A stretch of DNA of 64,000 bases. Source: Flavobacterium sp. CFS9 (GTDB taxonomy: Bacteria > Bacteroidota > Bacteroidia > Flavobacteriales > Flavobacteriaceae). This document shows positions 1 through 8,350 of this stretch, piece after piece. The notes under the pieces are model-generated. The model was not told the DNA's origin and made no database searches. It was given only the letters and a program-made list of their open reading frames with translations. Where the stretch lies: contig NZ_AP031573.1 in the NCBI RefSeq assembly GCF_041154745.1, positions 3,348,001-3,412,000 on the forward strand, in the 5' to 3' direction. Position numbers and translations under genes: made by a program. Positions within the stretch are counted from its first letter, which is position 1. Each line of letters starts with the position of its first letter.

Positions 1-222
1 GTTATACTATATAAAGATAAATCATCAACTTACAACGTCATTACTAACAGTTTTGGTTCAATTGTTGGAGGTTTAGTATTCTTTGCCCTTGTATATTTAA
101 TTACCCGATTGTTTAAGAAAAGACTTAGTGATAATCAAATTAAAACTGTTCTACTCATAAGTTTTAGCTTTTGGTGGATTCTTCAAATACTGAATCACTA
201 TAATTTCAAAATAGCTTTATAA
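1..222 (+). CDS. 3' end of a small membrane protein of unknown function (partial)
   Basis: An open frame enters from the left edge and ends at TAA 220-222, giving 73 residues of C-terminus. Two hydrophobic segments are visible, roughly residues 17-35 and 53-66, separated by a basic stretch (KKR, then K), as in a small integral membrane protein. I do not recognise a family. It lies in the stretch I interpret as an element integrated in comM, so it would be element cargo rather than core genome. The start and full length lie outside the window. Confidence 0.5.
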   Translation, partial: VILYKDKSSTYNVITNSFGSIVGGLVFFALVYLITRLFKKRLSDNQIKTVLLISFSFWWILQILNHYNFKIAL

Positions 223-268
223 TAATGCGGATATCATGTCATAAATACCATTATCTAAAAACTATAAA

Positions 269-712
269 ATGGGAAAAAACTATGTTATTGCAGTCACAAT
301 ATTATTTTTCAGTTTATCAACTGGAATAAGAGCTCAATCAGTAACTGTTACTAAAGTTTTGCATTATCTTGAAATTCAAAATCAAAATCAAATTGAAAAA
401 GATTTAATAAAACTTGGCTTTAAGTTCAATAATAAAAGGAGCGAACCAAATATGACGGAATATTCATATTACAAAACAGATAATTATGGTTTGCAAAAAA
501 TAAGTATCTTCAATAATGATGAGCTTTTAAGTATCGTTTACAGCCCTGTGTCAGATTTTTATTTATCCTTGAAGGAAATAATGCTGATAAACGTGGATTT
601 TACTTACGCATATACTAATAAGGAGACAAAATTCTATGAAAACGGTAATATGAGAATAGGAATAAATGATAAATATGAAACAGTATCGTTCTTTGTAAAA
701 TTAAACAAATAA
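269..712 (+). CDS. Secreted protein of unknown function
   Basis: The protein has 147 residues and opens with an N-terminal signal peptide: a basic start, a hydrophobic run and an AQS-type cleavage site near residue 23. The mature part is small, polar and mixed alpha/beta, with no cysteines and no motif I recognise. It starts 46 bases after the preceding partial gene on the same strand and is followed by another unknown gene, which fits variable cargo of the integrated element. Reality as a gene is likely from its length and signal peptide; function is unknown. Confidence 0.55.
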   Translation: MGKNYVIAVTILFFSLSTGIRAQSVTVTKVLHYLEIQNQNQIEKDLIKLGFKFNNKRSEPNMTEYSYYKTDNYGLQKISIFNNDELLSIVYSPVSDFYLSLKEIMLINVDFTYAYTNKETKFYENGNMRIGINDKYETVSFFVKLNK

Positions 713-790
713 AATCATTTTTTACATGGATAAATCACATTATTATTCGGATTCCTTTCTATTTAAGTTTACAATTTAAGAAAAATTAGA

Positions 791-1489
791 ATGACAAATT
801 CAAATAACGACTCATTTGAAAATCTATTTAGTTTTGTTACTAAATCAATAAAGGAAAGAGAAAGAATAAAAAAGGAATATTTAAAAAATGAGCCAGAAAA
901 ATATAGTATTTTTAGATTAAATTCTGACACCTTACTTTTAAGTATTGCTAAGCATCTTGAAGAAGAAAGTAAATCCTCAAATGAAACCTTAACTTATCAA
1001 TACAATTTATTATACTCATTTATTAGAACTTATTTTGTTATTAGTGACCTAATTTTTAAATCTGATTTAATTGAAGCACATATATTAATTAGAAAACAAA
1101 TGGAAACTTTAACACGTCTTCATGAACTAGATAAAAAACCTATAGCTAAATTATTAAAGAAAACTCCAAATGTTTTAAATCTTTTTGGTAATGCAGGAAA
1201 ACCATTATATCCAATATTATCAGAAATTGCACATTTTTCTTCAATAGAAGTAGGGAATTTCATAAGTTTCAAAACTGCAGAAGGAAAAATTGAACCAAGC
1301 TTATTTCCCTTTTACAATAAAGCTAGTTTGTATTGCTATGAAAAACATGCATTCATTTCATTATATTTTATGTACTGGTTAAAGGAATTCGTTAAAAAGA
1401 CTAATATTGAAAGTTATAAGCTTTCTGACAATGAATCAAAATTTGATGAGATTGTTGAAATGGCTTTTGAATGCAAAATAGTAAAATAA
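791..1489 (+). CDS. Helical protein of unknown function
   Basis: The protein has 232 residues, is predominantly helical and charged at the N-terminus, and lacks a signal peptide. A central stretch around residues 95-112 (HILIRKQMETLTRL) resembles the Arg/Glu-rich helix seen in DUF5677-like and other HEPN-like bacterial proteins, but this is an impression by eye and not an assignment. A histidine/cysteine-bearing helical segment follows. It sits among cargo genes of the putative comM-integrated element, where defence or toxin-like functions are common. No toxin partner is visible next to it. Confidence 0.55.
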   Translation: MTNSNNDSFENLFSFVTKSIKERERIKKEYLKNEPEKYSIFRLNSDTLLLSIAKHLEEESKSSNETLTYQYNLLYSFIRTYFVISDLIFKSDLIEAHILIRKQMETLTRLHELDKKPIAKLLKKTPNVLNLFGNAGKPLYPILSEIAHFSSIEVGNFISFKTAEGKIEPSLFPFYNKASLYCYEKHAFISLYFMYWLKEFVKKTNIESYKLSDNESKFDEIVEMAFECKIVK

Positions 1490-1633
1490 AATATTTGAAT
1501 TTGAAATCAGAACTGACGAAAGCCCCGAAACAGCCTAAAAGACTTTTAAGCTCTTCAGCTACAATTATAATTAGGGATGTTTATTAGGATCTATAACCCT
1601 GAGTTTGTAAGTTCAACGCCCTGTCTACAAATG

Positions 1634-1660
1634 AAAAGCCACTCTTTATAGAGTGGCTTT
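1634..1660. terminator. Bidirectional stem-loop terminator
   Basis: A 10-bp perfect inverted repeat (AAAGCCACTC / GAGTGGCTTT) with a 6-base loop lies between two convergent genes, the plus-strand gene ending at 1489 and the minus-strand gene ending at 1691. The T-rich flanks on both sides are short, so it could end transcription in either direction. Confidence 0.6.
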
Positions 1661-1690
1661 ATTTACGATTGAGGTATCTTCTTAATATTA

Positions 1691-2149
1691 CTAGTTTGAT
1701 TGGTCATTAAAGAGTTTTTTAGTCTGTTTTTTAGTTAAATACATTCCTAATGAAACTATATTGTTTTTTGATATTGCAATATATAGAGACTTGGTTCCCA
1801 TAGATTTTTTAAAGTTTGCATGAACTGCAGTTCCTTCTTTAGTTTGAAAAATAAATCCTTCATTATCTTTATATTCATCTTTATTAAAGCGATTTTTAAC
1901 CTCGCTATAAAAAGAATCTATCTCTTCTGGGGTCAATATAAATTTAGCTTGAACATTTAAAATTTGATATTTAGAATCTTGAAATATAAATGAAGTATAA
2001 TTATCATACCAGTTAGCTTCTATAAGTGTAGCTCCCATTATTGATGCTTTTGTAATCAATTTTGGTTCTAATGTTTTATTGTCAATAATTTGAGCATCAA
2101 CTAAAGATGTGTATAATAAGGTAACAAATAGTAATAATAATTTTTTCAT
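1691..2149 (-). CDS. Secreted protein of unknown function
   Basis: The protein has 152 residues. The N-terminus (MKKLLLLFVTLLYTSLVDAQ) is a clear signal peptide ending in an AQ site typical of Flavobacteriaceae exports. The mature protein is small and mixed alpha/beta, with no motif I recognise. It is transcribed alone, divergent from the XRE gene at 2281 and convergent with the gene at 791. It is probably cargo of the integrated element. Confidence 0.55.
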   Translation of the reverse strand: MKKLLLLFVTLLYTSLVDAQIIDNKTLEPKLITKASIMGATLIEANWYDNYTSFIFQDSKYQILNVQAKFILTPEEIDSFYSEVKNRFNKDEYKDNEGFIFQTKEGTAVHANFKKSMGTKSLYIAISKNNIVSLGMYLTKKQTKKLFNDQSN

Positions 2150-2280
2150 TTTTTTTTTGATTTAGTTAATATTTAGTGATTTAAATTTTAAGTATTTAAA
2201 TGTCTTACATCATAGTTTATATCGCAAGTTGACATATGTGTTTACTTCCGAGACAAATATATAAAGTATTATTGACAATC

Positions 2281-2541
2281 ATGTCAACAGAGTCAATAAA
2301 AAAAATCAATTTTTTCGTTAAGCAATTCGGAATCAATTTGAAGGAAATCAGACAATCAAAAAATATGACCCAGCTCGATCTAGCAACTGCGATGAATGAT
2401 TTGAGTTCTGAGTCGTTTATTGATAAGACAACAATTTCTAGAATTGAAAATGGGCGAACAAATATAACCTTAACTACTTCTATAAAACTTTCTTTAGCAC
2501 TTGAAGTAGATTTAAAGGTACTTTTTGATTTTAAATTATAA
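2281..2541 (+). CDS. XRE-family helix-turn-helix regulator
   Basis: This is a small DNA-binding protein with one Cro/C1-type HTH domain at about residues 19-84. The motif elements LKEIRQSKNMTQLDLA and TTISRIENGRTNI are the recognition and capping parts of the HTH_3 fold. I chose ATG 2281 (86 residues); an in-frame ATG at 2236 would add 15 residues. A ttgaca at 2229-2234 and an AT-rich box near 2257 could be promoter elements, which would place the upper ATG inside the promoter. It lies beside the serine recombinase in the putative element and is the natural candidate for the element's regulator. Confidence 0.75.
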   Translation: MSTESIKKINFFVKQFGINLKEIRQSKNMTQLDLATAMNDLSSESFIDKTTISRIENGRTNITLTTSIKLSLALEVDLKVLFDFKL

Positions 2542-2647
2542 GATTAAAAGTAGATGTTAAATATTTAAATAGTTCTAATTAAAGACATTTTCAACAGGTT
2601 CTTTAATATTGACTAATTCTATAGTGCTATAAGAAAAGCTTTCAATG

Positions 2648-4156
2648 TTAATTGGGGGAATTATTAGACAGATAGTCATCAACCATCATTTCTAAATCTT
2701 CATCGCTAATAGGATGTCGTGAAGGAAGTTCTTCATTAAGATATCTTTCATTTAATGGTTTTCTTGCTTCCCAGCCGAGTTTGATCGGATTGGGTTTGTT
2801 GAGGTCGTATTCTTGCCATCCAAATATGTTTATTAGAACTCGCTTTTTATCTATAATGACGTAATTAATAATTTCTTTAATTTCATTTTTAAATAATTCA
2901 AGATCTTCACTAAAATATTGAATATCTATTTCTAGTGCATTTTCAGCCGTTTTAATGACATCTCTGAGTTTGTTGTTAGTTCTGTTGTATTCTTCTATTT
3001 TGGTGGCTATTTCGGCTTTAATTTCGTTGTATTCTTCATTTGTGAATTCCGAATCAAGATACAGATCTCTTACTTTTTTTTGTCTGTTTTTAAGTTTTTC
3101 AACTTCCCTACTATTTAAATCAATTTTAGCCTTAAAAGCTAATATTTGTAGTTTGAAGTTTTCACGAATTTGTTCCTCTTTTGTTTTCTGTGCGTGTTTT
3201 ATTACTGCTTTACGTATCATTCTAAATAACCAAGGTCTATTAATTGAATTTTTACATTTTTCATCTTTACAGATAAAACAATTAATTCCTCCTTGTACTA
3301 TTACTTTTTGATGCATTACATTGCCACAGACACAAGTGATTTTTCCATGAATGATATTAGTATGTACATATGTTCTACTTCCAAATTTGCTTCTAGTATC
3401 GATAGAATCATTTGCTTTTTGCCATAATTCTCCCGAAACAATTGCCGGAACATTGAGATCCAGATTATTATATTTTCTTTCCCCCTTATGGAAGGTATTT
3501 CTTATTATGCCACTGAGTGTTCCAATAGCTATTTTTCGCCCAAATTCAGATTCAATCAATGCGGATATATTTCGCATACCAAGGTCTTTTGATGCAAGTT
3601 CGAATATCTTTCTAATCATTGGCGCTTCTGTCTCATCAATTACAGGGGTACCATCTTCTCCTTTTTTATATCCAATAATTTTTCCACCAAAAGCTAAATT
3701 TTTTTTTGCTCTTGACATTTTTCCCGAACTTATTCTTGAACCAAGTAATCGTCCTTCATTAGATGACATTACACCCAGCATAGAAATCATCATTTCCGAA
3801 GCAAAGGATCTTTTGCCGTAATCGTCAAGAGTTGATACATTTAAATCTTTGATGTGAATATTAATTCCTTTTTCTATATACTCCTCAACTATATTTTGGA
3901 TATCATTATTTTTTCGCCCAAGCCTAGAAATTTCTAAAACTAAAATATTTTTAACATCTTGGTTTAGTTCAAGGTATTTTTTCATTTGATTAAATCCAAT
4001 TCTCTCGTCAGATTTTGTTTTTGTACCACTTATTTTGTCTTCAAATATTTTTACCAGAGTTAAGTTTTTTTTAGAAGCAAAACTTTCAATATCATCATAC
4101 TGTCTTTCTAGAGATTGTTCTTGAGTACTCACTCTGAGATATGCAACTGCTTTCAT
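2648..4156 (-). CDS. Large serine recombinase (site-specific integrase/excisionase)
   Basis: The protein has 502 residues and cuts and rejoins DNA through a serine-linked intermediate. The resolvase catalytic domain spans about 1-145, with the nucleophile Ser10 in YLRVST and conserved arginines in EISRLGR (residues 75-81). A Recombinase domain covers about 155-260 and a zinc ribbon about 273-303 (Cys275, Cys277, Cys293, Cys296, with Cys301 nearby). A charged coiled coil follows at about 320-410, as in phage and ICE integrases. The gene begins only 63 bases from the broken end of comM, pointing toward the element interior, the expected position for an integrase next to its attachment site. Confidence 0.92.
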   Translation of the reverse strand: MKAVAYLRVSTQEQSLERQYDDIESFASKKNLTLVKIFEDKISGTKTKSDERIGFNQMKKYLELNQDVKNILVLEISRLGRKNNDIQNIVEEYIEKGINIHIKDLNVSTLDDYGKRSFASEMMISMLGVMSSNEGRLLGSRISSGKMSRAKKNLAFGGKIIGYKKGEDGTPVIDETEAPMIRKIFELASKDLGMRNISALIESEFGRKIAIGTLSGIIRNTFHKGERKYNNLDLNVPAIVSGELWQKANDSIDTRSKFGSRTYVHTNIIHGKITCVCGNVMHQKVIVQGGINCFICKDEKCKNSINRPWLFRMIRKAVIKHAQKTKEEQIRENFKLQILAFKAKIDLNSREVEKLKNRQKKVRDLYLDSEFTNEEYNEIKAEIATKIEEYNRTNNKLRDVIKTAENALEIDIQYFSEDLELFKNEIKEIINYVIIDKKRVLINIFGWQEYDLNKPNPIKLGWEARKPLNERYLNEELPSRHPISDEDLEMMVDDYLSNNSPN

Positions 4157-4222
4157 TTACACGAAATTTTTCTGTAAAAGTATAAAAGAATATTGAACTA
4201 TATGTTATAATTAATTATTAAA
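4157..4222. other. Inferred attachment-site junction (attR) of the integrated element
   Basis: The short AT-rich stretch between the recombinase start and the first recognisable comM codon must contain the recombination crossover if the element entered by serine recombinase. The comM reading frame becomes recognisable at 4220, and an in-frame stop lies at 4208-4210. The exact core bases cannot be set without the left junction, which is outside this window. Confidence 0.4.
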
Positions 4223-4330
4223 GTAGCCCGAACTATCAGTGATTTGGATCATTCCGAAAATATTATTTCATCTCATATTGCCGAAGCCATTCAGTACAGA
4301 AGTCTGGATCGAGACGGCTGGCTGGGCTAA
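4220..4330 (+). pseudogene. comM: C-terminal fragment of comM/yifB (Mg-chelatase-like AAA+ ATPase)
   Basis: Thirty-six codons then TAA encode a sequence beginning [15 protein letters not shown] and ending [14 protein letters not shown], the characteristic C-terminus of ComM/YifB, where VARTIADL...I...HI.EAIQYR is conserved. There is no start codon and the upstream frame is closed at 4208. Intact ComM is about 510 residues, so over 90% is missing here. ComM is a branch-migration helicase used in natural transformation of several proteobacteria. The remaining N-terminal part should lie left of the window on the far side of the inserted element. Confidence 0.85.
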
Positions 4331-4377
4331 AAATTTTAAATTTTTGGTTTGAAATTTTAATATGATGTGGTGAAAAC

Positions 4378-5967
4378 TTAACTCAATTCTATAAAATCCT
4401 CAATATGAATTTCACCTAAAAAATGTACATCATGTGAAACCACAATTAAAGTTCCCTGATACTCATTTATAGCTGAAGTCAGAATTTTGATATTTTGAAT
4501 ATCAAGATTATTTGTTGGCTCATCCAGAATAATCACATCAGGAGCCTCACTGTTGATGGTTAAACAGCAAAGCATCAGGCGCATTTTTTCACCTCCGCTT
4601 AAAGCGAAACAAGGTTTGCTCCAGTCATTTTTTGAAAACAGAAACTTATTCAGCTTCATTTTTATATCGTGTTCCTGTAAACCGGAAGCATTAAATTTTT
4701 GGGCTTGTTCATAAACCGAAATTTGATTTTCAATAAGTGAATAATCCTGATCAATGTAAATTAATTTAGAATTGGCTTTGTAGACATTTCCTGTTTTGGG
4801 TTGCAATTCGCCCATGATTATTTTTATCAAAGTCGTTTTTCCGGAGCCATTTAAACCTTTCAGGGCGATACGCTGCCCGCTTACGATTTGAAAATCAAGT
4901 TGATTTTTCCACAGCAATTGATCATCATAACTGTGATTAATTTCAGATGCTTTGAAAAGTATTTTTCCTTTATGAAGATTTGTTTTATCAAAACCAAATT
5001 TTATTTGATCAATATCCGGTAATGTTGATCGCAATTCCTGTAGATCCTTAGAAATACCTCCAATTTTTTCAGTATGAACACCTTTTGTTCTGGCCGTACT
5101 GTTTTCGGCATTGTTTCGCAAAGTATTCATCATAATTCTTGAAACTCCGGCTTTTTTCTGCTTCTTTTCACCACGGGAATCCAGTTTGTTTTGGCGTTCC
5201 AATGTTTCGCGTTCTTTTTCTTTTGCTTTGCGTAAAGCCTTCTCTTTGCTTTGAATATCGTGATTTAAAGCATTGTTTTCAATCTGTTTTTGTTCAGTAT
5301 AAAAATCGTAATTACCACCATAAACTGTAATTCCATGTCCTGATAATTCAAACACAGAATGTAGCAAATTCAATAATTTCCGATCGTGACTTACTACAAT
5401 CAAAGTTGAAGAGGTATTTTTTATGAATTCATATAATAATTCTCTTCCTGAAATATCCAAATGATTACTCGGTTCATCGAGTAAAATCAGTTTTGGTTCA
5501 TGAATTGAAATTCCGGCCAGGAAAACTTTTGTTTTTTGTCCGCCACTCAATGTTTCAAGTTTTTGGTTCCAGTCTAAATCTTGTAGCTGCCAGTATTGCA
5601 ATGCTTCATTGCAACGCTCTTCAATTGTCCAGTCGTCGTTTAAAATGTTGAGATTTTCTTCGGAAACCTTTCCGTTAAGAATTTCGTGCAAGGCATTCAG
5701 TTTATTTTCAACCTGAAGAGCTTGAGCAATCGTAAATTGATTAAACTGTCCGAAAATTTGAGGCAGATAGAAGGGTTTCGAATCTGTTTTTATTATACCG
5801 TCTGCAGGTTCTAATTCGCTTGCAATAATTTTTAGTAATGTTGATTTTCCAACACCGTTGTTACCAATTAAAGCAATTTTTTCGTGATGGTTAACTGTAA
5901 AAGTAATTTTATCAAACAACAGATCTTTGTTTGAATGTAAGTATGAGATATTCTGTAAAATAACCAT
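4378..5967 (-). CDS. ABC-F family ATPase
   Basis: This soluble, ribosome-associated type of ABC protein carries two ATPase cassettes in one chain. With the start at 5967 it has 529 residues. The first Walker A is GNNGVGKS (35-42), with signature LSGGQ (140-144) and Walker B LILLDEP (160-166). A charged coiled-coil linker covers about 230-320. The second Walker A is GLNGSGKT (370-377), with LSGGEK (455-460) and VIILDEP (477-483). No membrane segments are present. An in-frame ATG at 6006 would add 13 residues, but the lower ATG is preceded by a purine-rich AAAGAAAG and begins the usual MVILQNIS-type first strand. Members act as translation factors or as antibiotic-protection proteins; I cannot tell which. 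Confidence 0.88.
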   Translation of the reverse strand: MVILQNISYLHSNKDLLFDKITFTVNHHEKIALIGNNGVGKSTLLKIIASELEPADGIIKTDSKPFYLPQIFGQFNQFTIAQALQVENKLNALHEILNGKVSEENLNILNDDWTIEERCNEALQYWQLQDLDWNQKLETLSGGQKTKVFLAGISIHEPKLILLDEPSNHLDISGRELLYEFIKNTSSTLIVVSHDRKLLNLLHSVFELSGHGITVYGGNYDFYTEQKQIENNALNHDIQSKEKALRKAKEKERETLERQNKLDSRGEKKQKKAGVSRIMMNTLRNNAENSTARTKGVHTEKIGGISKDLQELRSTLPDIDQIKFGFDKTNLHKGKILFKASEINHSYDDQLLWKNQLDFQIVSGQRIALKGLNGSGKTTLIKIIMGELQPKTGNVYKANSKLIYIDQDYSLIENQISVYEQAQKFNASGLQEHDIKMKLNKFLFSKNDWSKPCFALSGGEKMRLMLCCLTINSEAPDVIILDEPTNNLDIQNIKILTSAINEYQGTLIVVSHDVHFLGEIHIEDFIELS

Positions 5968-6087
5968 AATTTCTTTCTTTAGGGAATAAACAAATGGGCA
6001 AGCCATTTTATAGCTTACCTTAAAATTGTCCGAAAGAAATTTTTATTCACATTGAGATGCTGCGGTTTATTTATTGCTGCAAAGATA
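5968..6087 (-). promoter_or_regulatory. Promoter and roughly 105-base leader of the ABC-F gene, with hairpin
   Basis: On the minus strand TATCTTTG (plus 6080-6087) matches the Bacteroidota -7 box, placing the transcript start near 6075 and leaving a leader of about 105 bases. Within it a 7-bp stem (GGTAAGC/GCTTGCC, plus 5997-6019, one G-U pair) covers the upstream in-frame ATG at 6006, and an ATG-TGA start-stop pair lies further upstream. Long leaders with short upstream frames regulate several resistance ABC-F genes. Here that role is an inference only. Confidence 0.4.
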
Positions 6088-6119
6088 CAAAAAATAGTTT
6101 TTAAGATTTGAATTTCAAC

Positions 6120-6488
6120 TTATTCAAATTTTAAACTGGCATTTTTAGACATTAAATAGGAAGTAAGTTTTTTAATTTTTCCTTTTTCCATTTCAAAAAC
6201 ATCACAGAAAACGGCATCCAGTTTATGACCATTTTTCATATTTCCCTGTACGGCACCTTCGGCAATAACGATGTCATTTTCTTCGATCATCTTGATAATC
6301 TGAATCGTGGGACTGCCTGTAAAATTGTCGTTTTCAATTTCTTTATCAAAAGCTTCTTTTCCTGCGTGCTGATAAATTCCGGGCATTTCCCAAATCACAT
6401 CATTAGTAAGGCAATCTAAAATTCGTTTATGATCGCTTACCATAAAAGCTTCCATATATTCGGTTACGGTTTGTTTATTAGGTGTCAT
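6120..6488 (-). CDS. NTF2-like / SnoaL-like protein
   Basis: The protein has 122 residues and the typical single-domain SnoaL-like cone fold pattern. An N-terminal helix (TVTEYMEAF) is followed by ILDCLTNDVIWEMPG, then alternating beta strands, ending in VFEMEKGKIKKLTSY. Such proteins are small steroid-isomerase-like enzymes or ligand-binding proteins of mostly unknown substrate. No signal peptide is present. It lies between the ABC-F gene and a GNAT gene on the same strand. The family is reasonably sure; the substrate is unknown. Confidence 0.75.
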   Translation of the reverse strand: MTPNKQTVTEYMEAFMVSDHKRILDCLTNDVIWEMPGIYQHAGKEAFDKEIENDNFTGSPTIQIIKMIEENDIVIAEGAVQGNMKNGHKLDAVFCDVFEMEKGKIKKLTSYLMSKNASLKFE

Positions 6489-6550
6489 GTCTTAAAGGTT
6501 ATGATGTTAAAACTGATTTTTGAACGACTATATTTAGGTGTAGTATAAAA

Positions 6551-7237
6551 TTACTGTTTTTTAGAAACATTCCAAAAGCTGATTTTTCGTCTCGTTACAA
6601 AACCTAGTTTTTCATATAGGCCAATGGCACCAACATTATTTTCAACAACATGTAAAAAAGGAGTTTTACTTTCGTCTAAGATGCTATTGACAACATGCGA
6701 AATCAATTGTTTGGCATAACCTTTTCCGGTGTGATCGGGATGTGTGATAATAGCACTCACTTCTGTAAAGTCATTCATTTTCATACGTTCACCTGCGACA
6801 GCTATCAATTGGGCTTCTTTAAATATTCCATAATAATTGCCCAATAAAGGAGTTTTGGTTTTAAAATATCCCGGCTGTACCAAATTAACCAGTTGTAATA
6901 ATTCGGGATTATGACTTTCAGTAAGTTTGACAATTTCAGTATCGATCGCAAGTTGAATTTTGTCCTGGATAATCATTTGCAGACAAATCAATTCTTTGAT
7001 GATTATCAAAGAATCGTCTATTTCAGGTTTTTCACCCACTATAAAAAAAGAATTCGTTAACAACCCATATTGTTCTGTGGCCGTTAAAGTGCTTTCCGAT
7101 ACTATAAAACTTCCAAAAGGACAATAATCCGGATTGTAAAATTTAGTACCAGCATACTCAAGGGCTAATTCGGAATGGTTTTCGGATAATGCATACCAAA
7201 CCGGATTATCTAGTTTATGGTCTTCTTTATTTGTCAT
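6551..7237 (-). CDS. GNAT family N-acetyltransferase (FR47-like)
   Basis: The protein has 228 residues. The C-terminal half (about 125-225) is a GNAT domain: the acetyl-CoA-binding motif is THPDHTGKGYAKQLISHVV, followed by PFLHVVENNVGAIGLYEKLGF, the usual strand 5 and helix 4 region. The N-terminal half resembles the leader domain of FR47-like acetyltransferases. The acyl acceptor is unknown. It stands alone on the minus strand with 47 bases to the upstream esterase gene, so co-transcription is possible. Confidence 0.85.
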   Translation of the reverse strand: MTNKEDHKLDNPVWYALSENHSELALEYAGTKFYNPDYCPFGSFIVSESTLTATEQYGLLTNSFFIVGEKPEIDDSLIIIKELICLQMIIQDKIQLAIDTEIVKLTESHNPELLQLVNLVQPGYFKTKTPLLGNYYGIFKEAQLIAVAGERMKMNDFTEVSAIITHPDHTGKGYAKQLISHVVNSILDESKTPFLHVVENNVGAIGLYEKLGFVTRRKISFWNVSKKQ

Positions 7238-7284
7238 TATTTTAAAAGAATAATTTTTTAGGATCGTACTATATTCGACTTTTA

Positions 7285-8154
7285 TTATTTCTCTTTTATA
7301 GGATAGAAAAATCGAAATGAATTCGATGCTGCCGGATGTAAAATCGTACCGTGATTTTCAAGCGGGAAATAATCGAAATACACTTTTATATTTTTGCTTT
7401 TTGAAGCTTTAATTTTTTCAGTTAGTAAATTAGCATCGACTTCCATCACTCTCGGGATTTCTGTTGGTGTAAGCCCTTCTTTACCAACTGCAATATAAAT
7501 ATCGGTCTGCTGACTGAAATTTTCCTGCAAAATGGCGCTGTCAAGATTGAGTATGGAACCATTATTCCACCAAATGCTTGGGCTTACAATAACATATTTA
7601 TTAAAAAGCGTTGGTTTTGTTAATAGAATTTCAGTTCCCAGTAATCCTCCCAATGATTGTCCCATAAGGGTTTTAGAGTTATTGGCGTTGTATTTTTTTT
7701 CGATAAAAGGCTGTAATTCTTTTTCAATAAAAGAAATGAATTTATCAGAATGACCCGAAGTTGGAAACCTTTTTTGATCTTTTTCGATAGTTGTCGGGAA
7801 TGTAAAATCTCTTCTTCTGTCGACAGTGGCAATTCCCACAACAATTGATTTAGGAACCTGATTGATCCATTCGAAACTATTAAACTGCACCAGACCGGCG
7901 ATATGAATAAAATCTTCATCAGCCGAACCGTCCAATAAATAAATTACGGGATATTTTGTTGCCTCTTCGGCTTTGTAACCTTCCGGAAGATAAATATTCA
8001 GAATCCTTTTTTCTCCTAATTCCTTCGATTGAATTTCATCGATAACTCCTAATACAAATGGCTTTGCGGTTTCTTTTGGTTTGGTTTTATTGGTTTGGCA
8101 AAAGATAAAAGTGGTAGAAAGGAATAAAAAGACAAGGGAAAATAATTTGTTCAT
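7285..8154 (-). CDS. Secreted alpha/beta-hydrolase, esterase D / Fes-like
   Basis: With the start at 8154 the protein has 289 residues; the longer frame adds only seven residues ahead of a good signal peptide (MNKLFSLVFLFLSTTFIFCQ). The mature part follows the PF00756 putative-esterase pattern: YPVIYLLDGS near residue 65, the nucleophile elbow GQSLGG near 160, and a late catalytic His in ENHGTI. Such enzymes cleave esters, including siderophore esters, in the periplasm or outside the cell. A paralogue of the same family lies at 38427-39230. Confidence 0.85.
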   Translation of the reverse strand: MNKLFSLVFLFLSTTFIFCQTNKTKPKETAKPFVLGVIDEIQSKELGEKRILNIYLPEGYKAEEATKYPVIYLLDGSADEDFIHIAGLVQFNSFEWINQVPKSIVVGIATVDRRRDFTFPTTIEKDQKRFPTSGHSDKFISFIEKELQPFIEKKYNANNSKTLMGQSLGGLLGTEILLTKPTLFNKYVIVSPSIWWNNGSILNLDSAILQENFSQQTDIYIAVGKEGLTPTEIPRVMEVDANLLTEKIKASKSKNIKVYFDYFPLENHGTILHPAASNSFRFFYPIKEK

Positions 8155-8291
8155 TTTTGCAGTATTTAGTAACAATGGGGTAAAATATTATGATGTGAAA
8201 CAGGAAAATTATATAGAACTAAAATACAAATTTTTGACATTCTAAAATCTTAATTGAAACGAAAAAAAACTCAAAAATCGACTATAAAATA

Positions 8292-8321
8292 AATCCCTTT
8301 CATCAAACAATGAAAGGGATT
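8292..8321 (-). terminator. Terminator of the gene at 8351-9580
   Basis: An 11-bp inverted repeat (AATCCCTTTCA / TGAAAGGGATT) with an 8-base loop lies 30 bases after the stop codon of the minus-strand gene, with a T-rich tail in the minus direction. Confidence 0.75.
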
Positions 8322-8350
8322 CGTTAAGTGTTTAATGTTATTGAATTCTC

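Noticed and set aside
1500..1632. tRNA-like 3' end (GTAAGTTCAACGCCCTG) before the terminator at 1634, possible attachment scar
   Set aside because: The flanking bases do not pair as a T-arm or acceptor stem and no anticodon arm fits, so it cannot be supported as a tRNA or remnant.
2955..3821. Two plus-strand frames opposite the recombinase
   Set aside because: They are antisense to a gene with full domain evidence and have no recognisable domain.
7285..8154. Siderophore operon formed by the Fes-like esterase
   Set aside because: No siderophore biosynthesis or uptake gene adjoins it; the nearest TonB receptor of siderophore type is 9 kb away.
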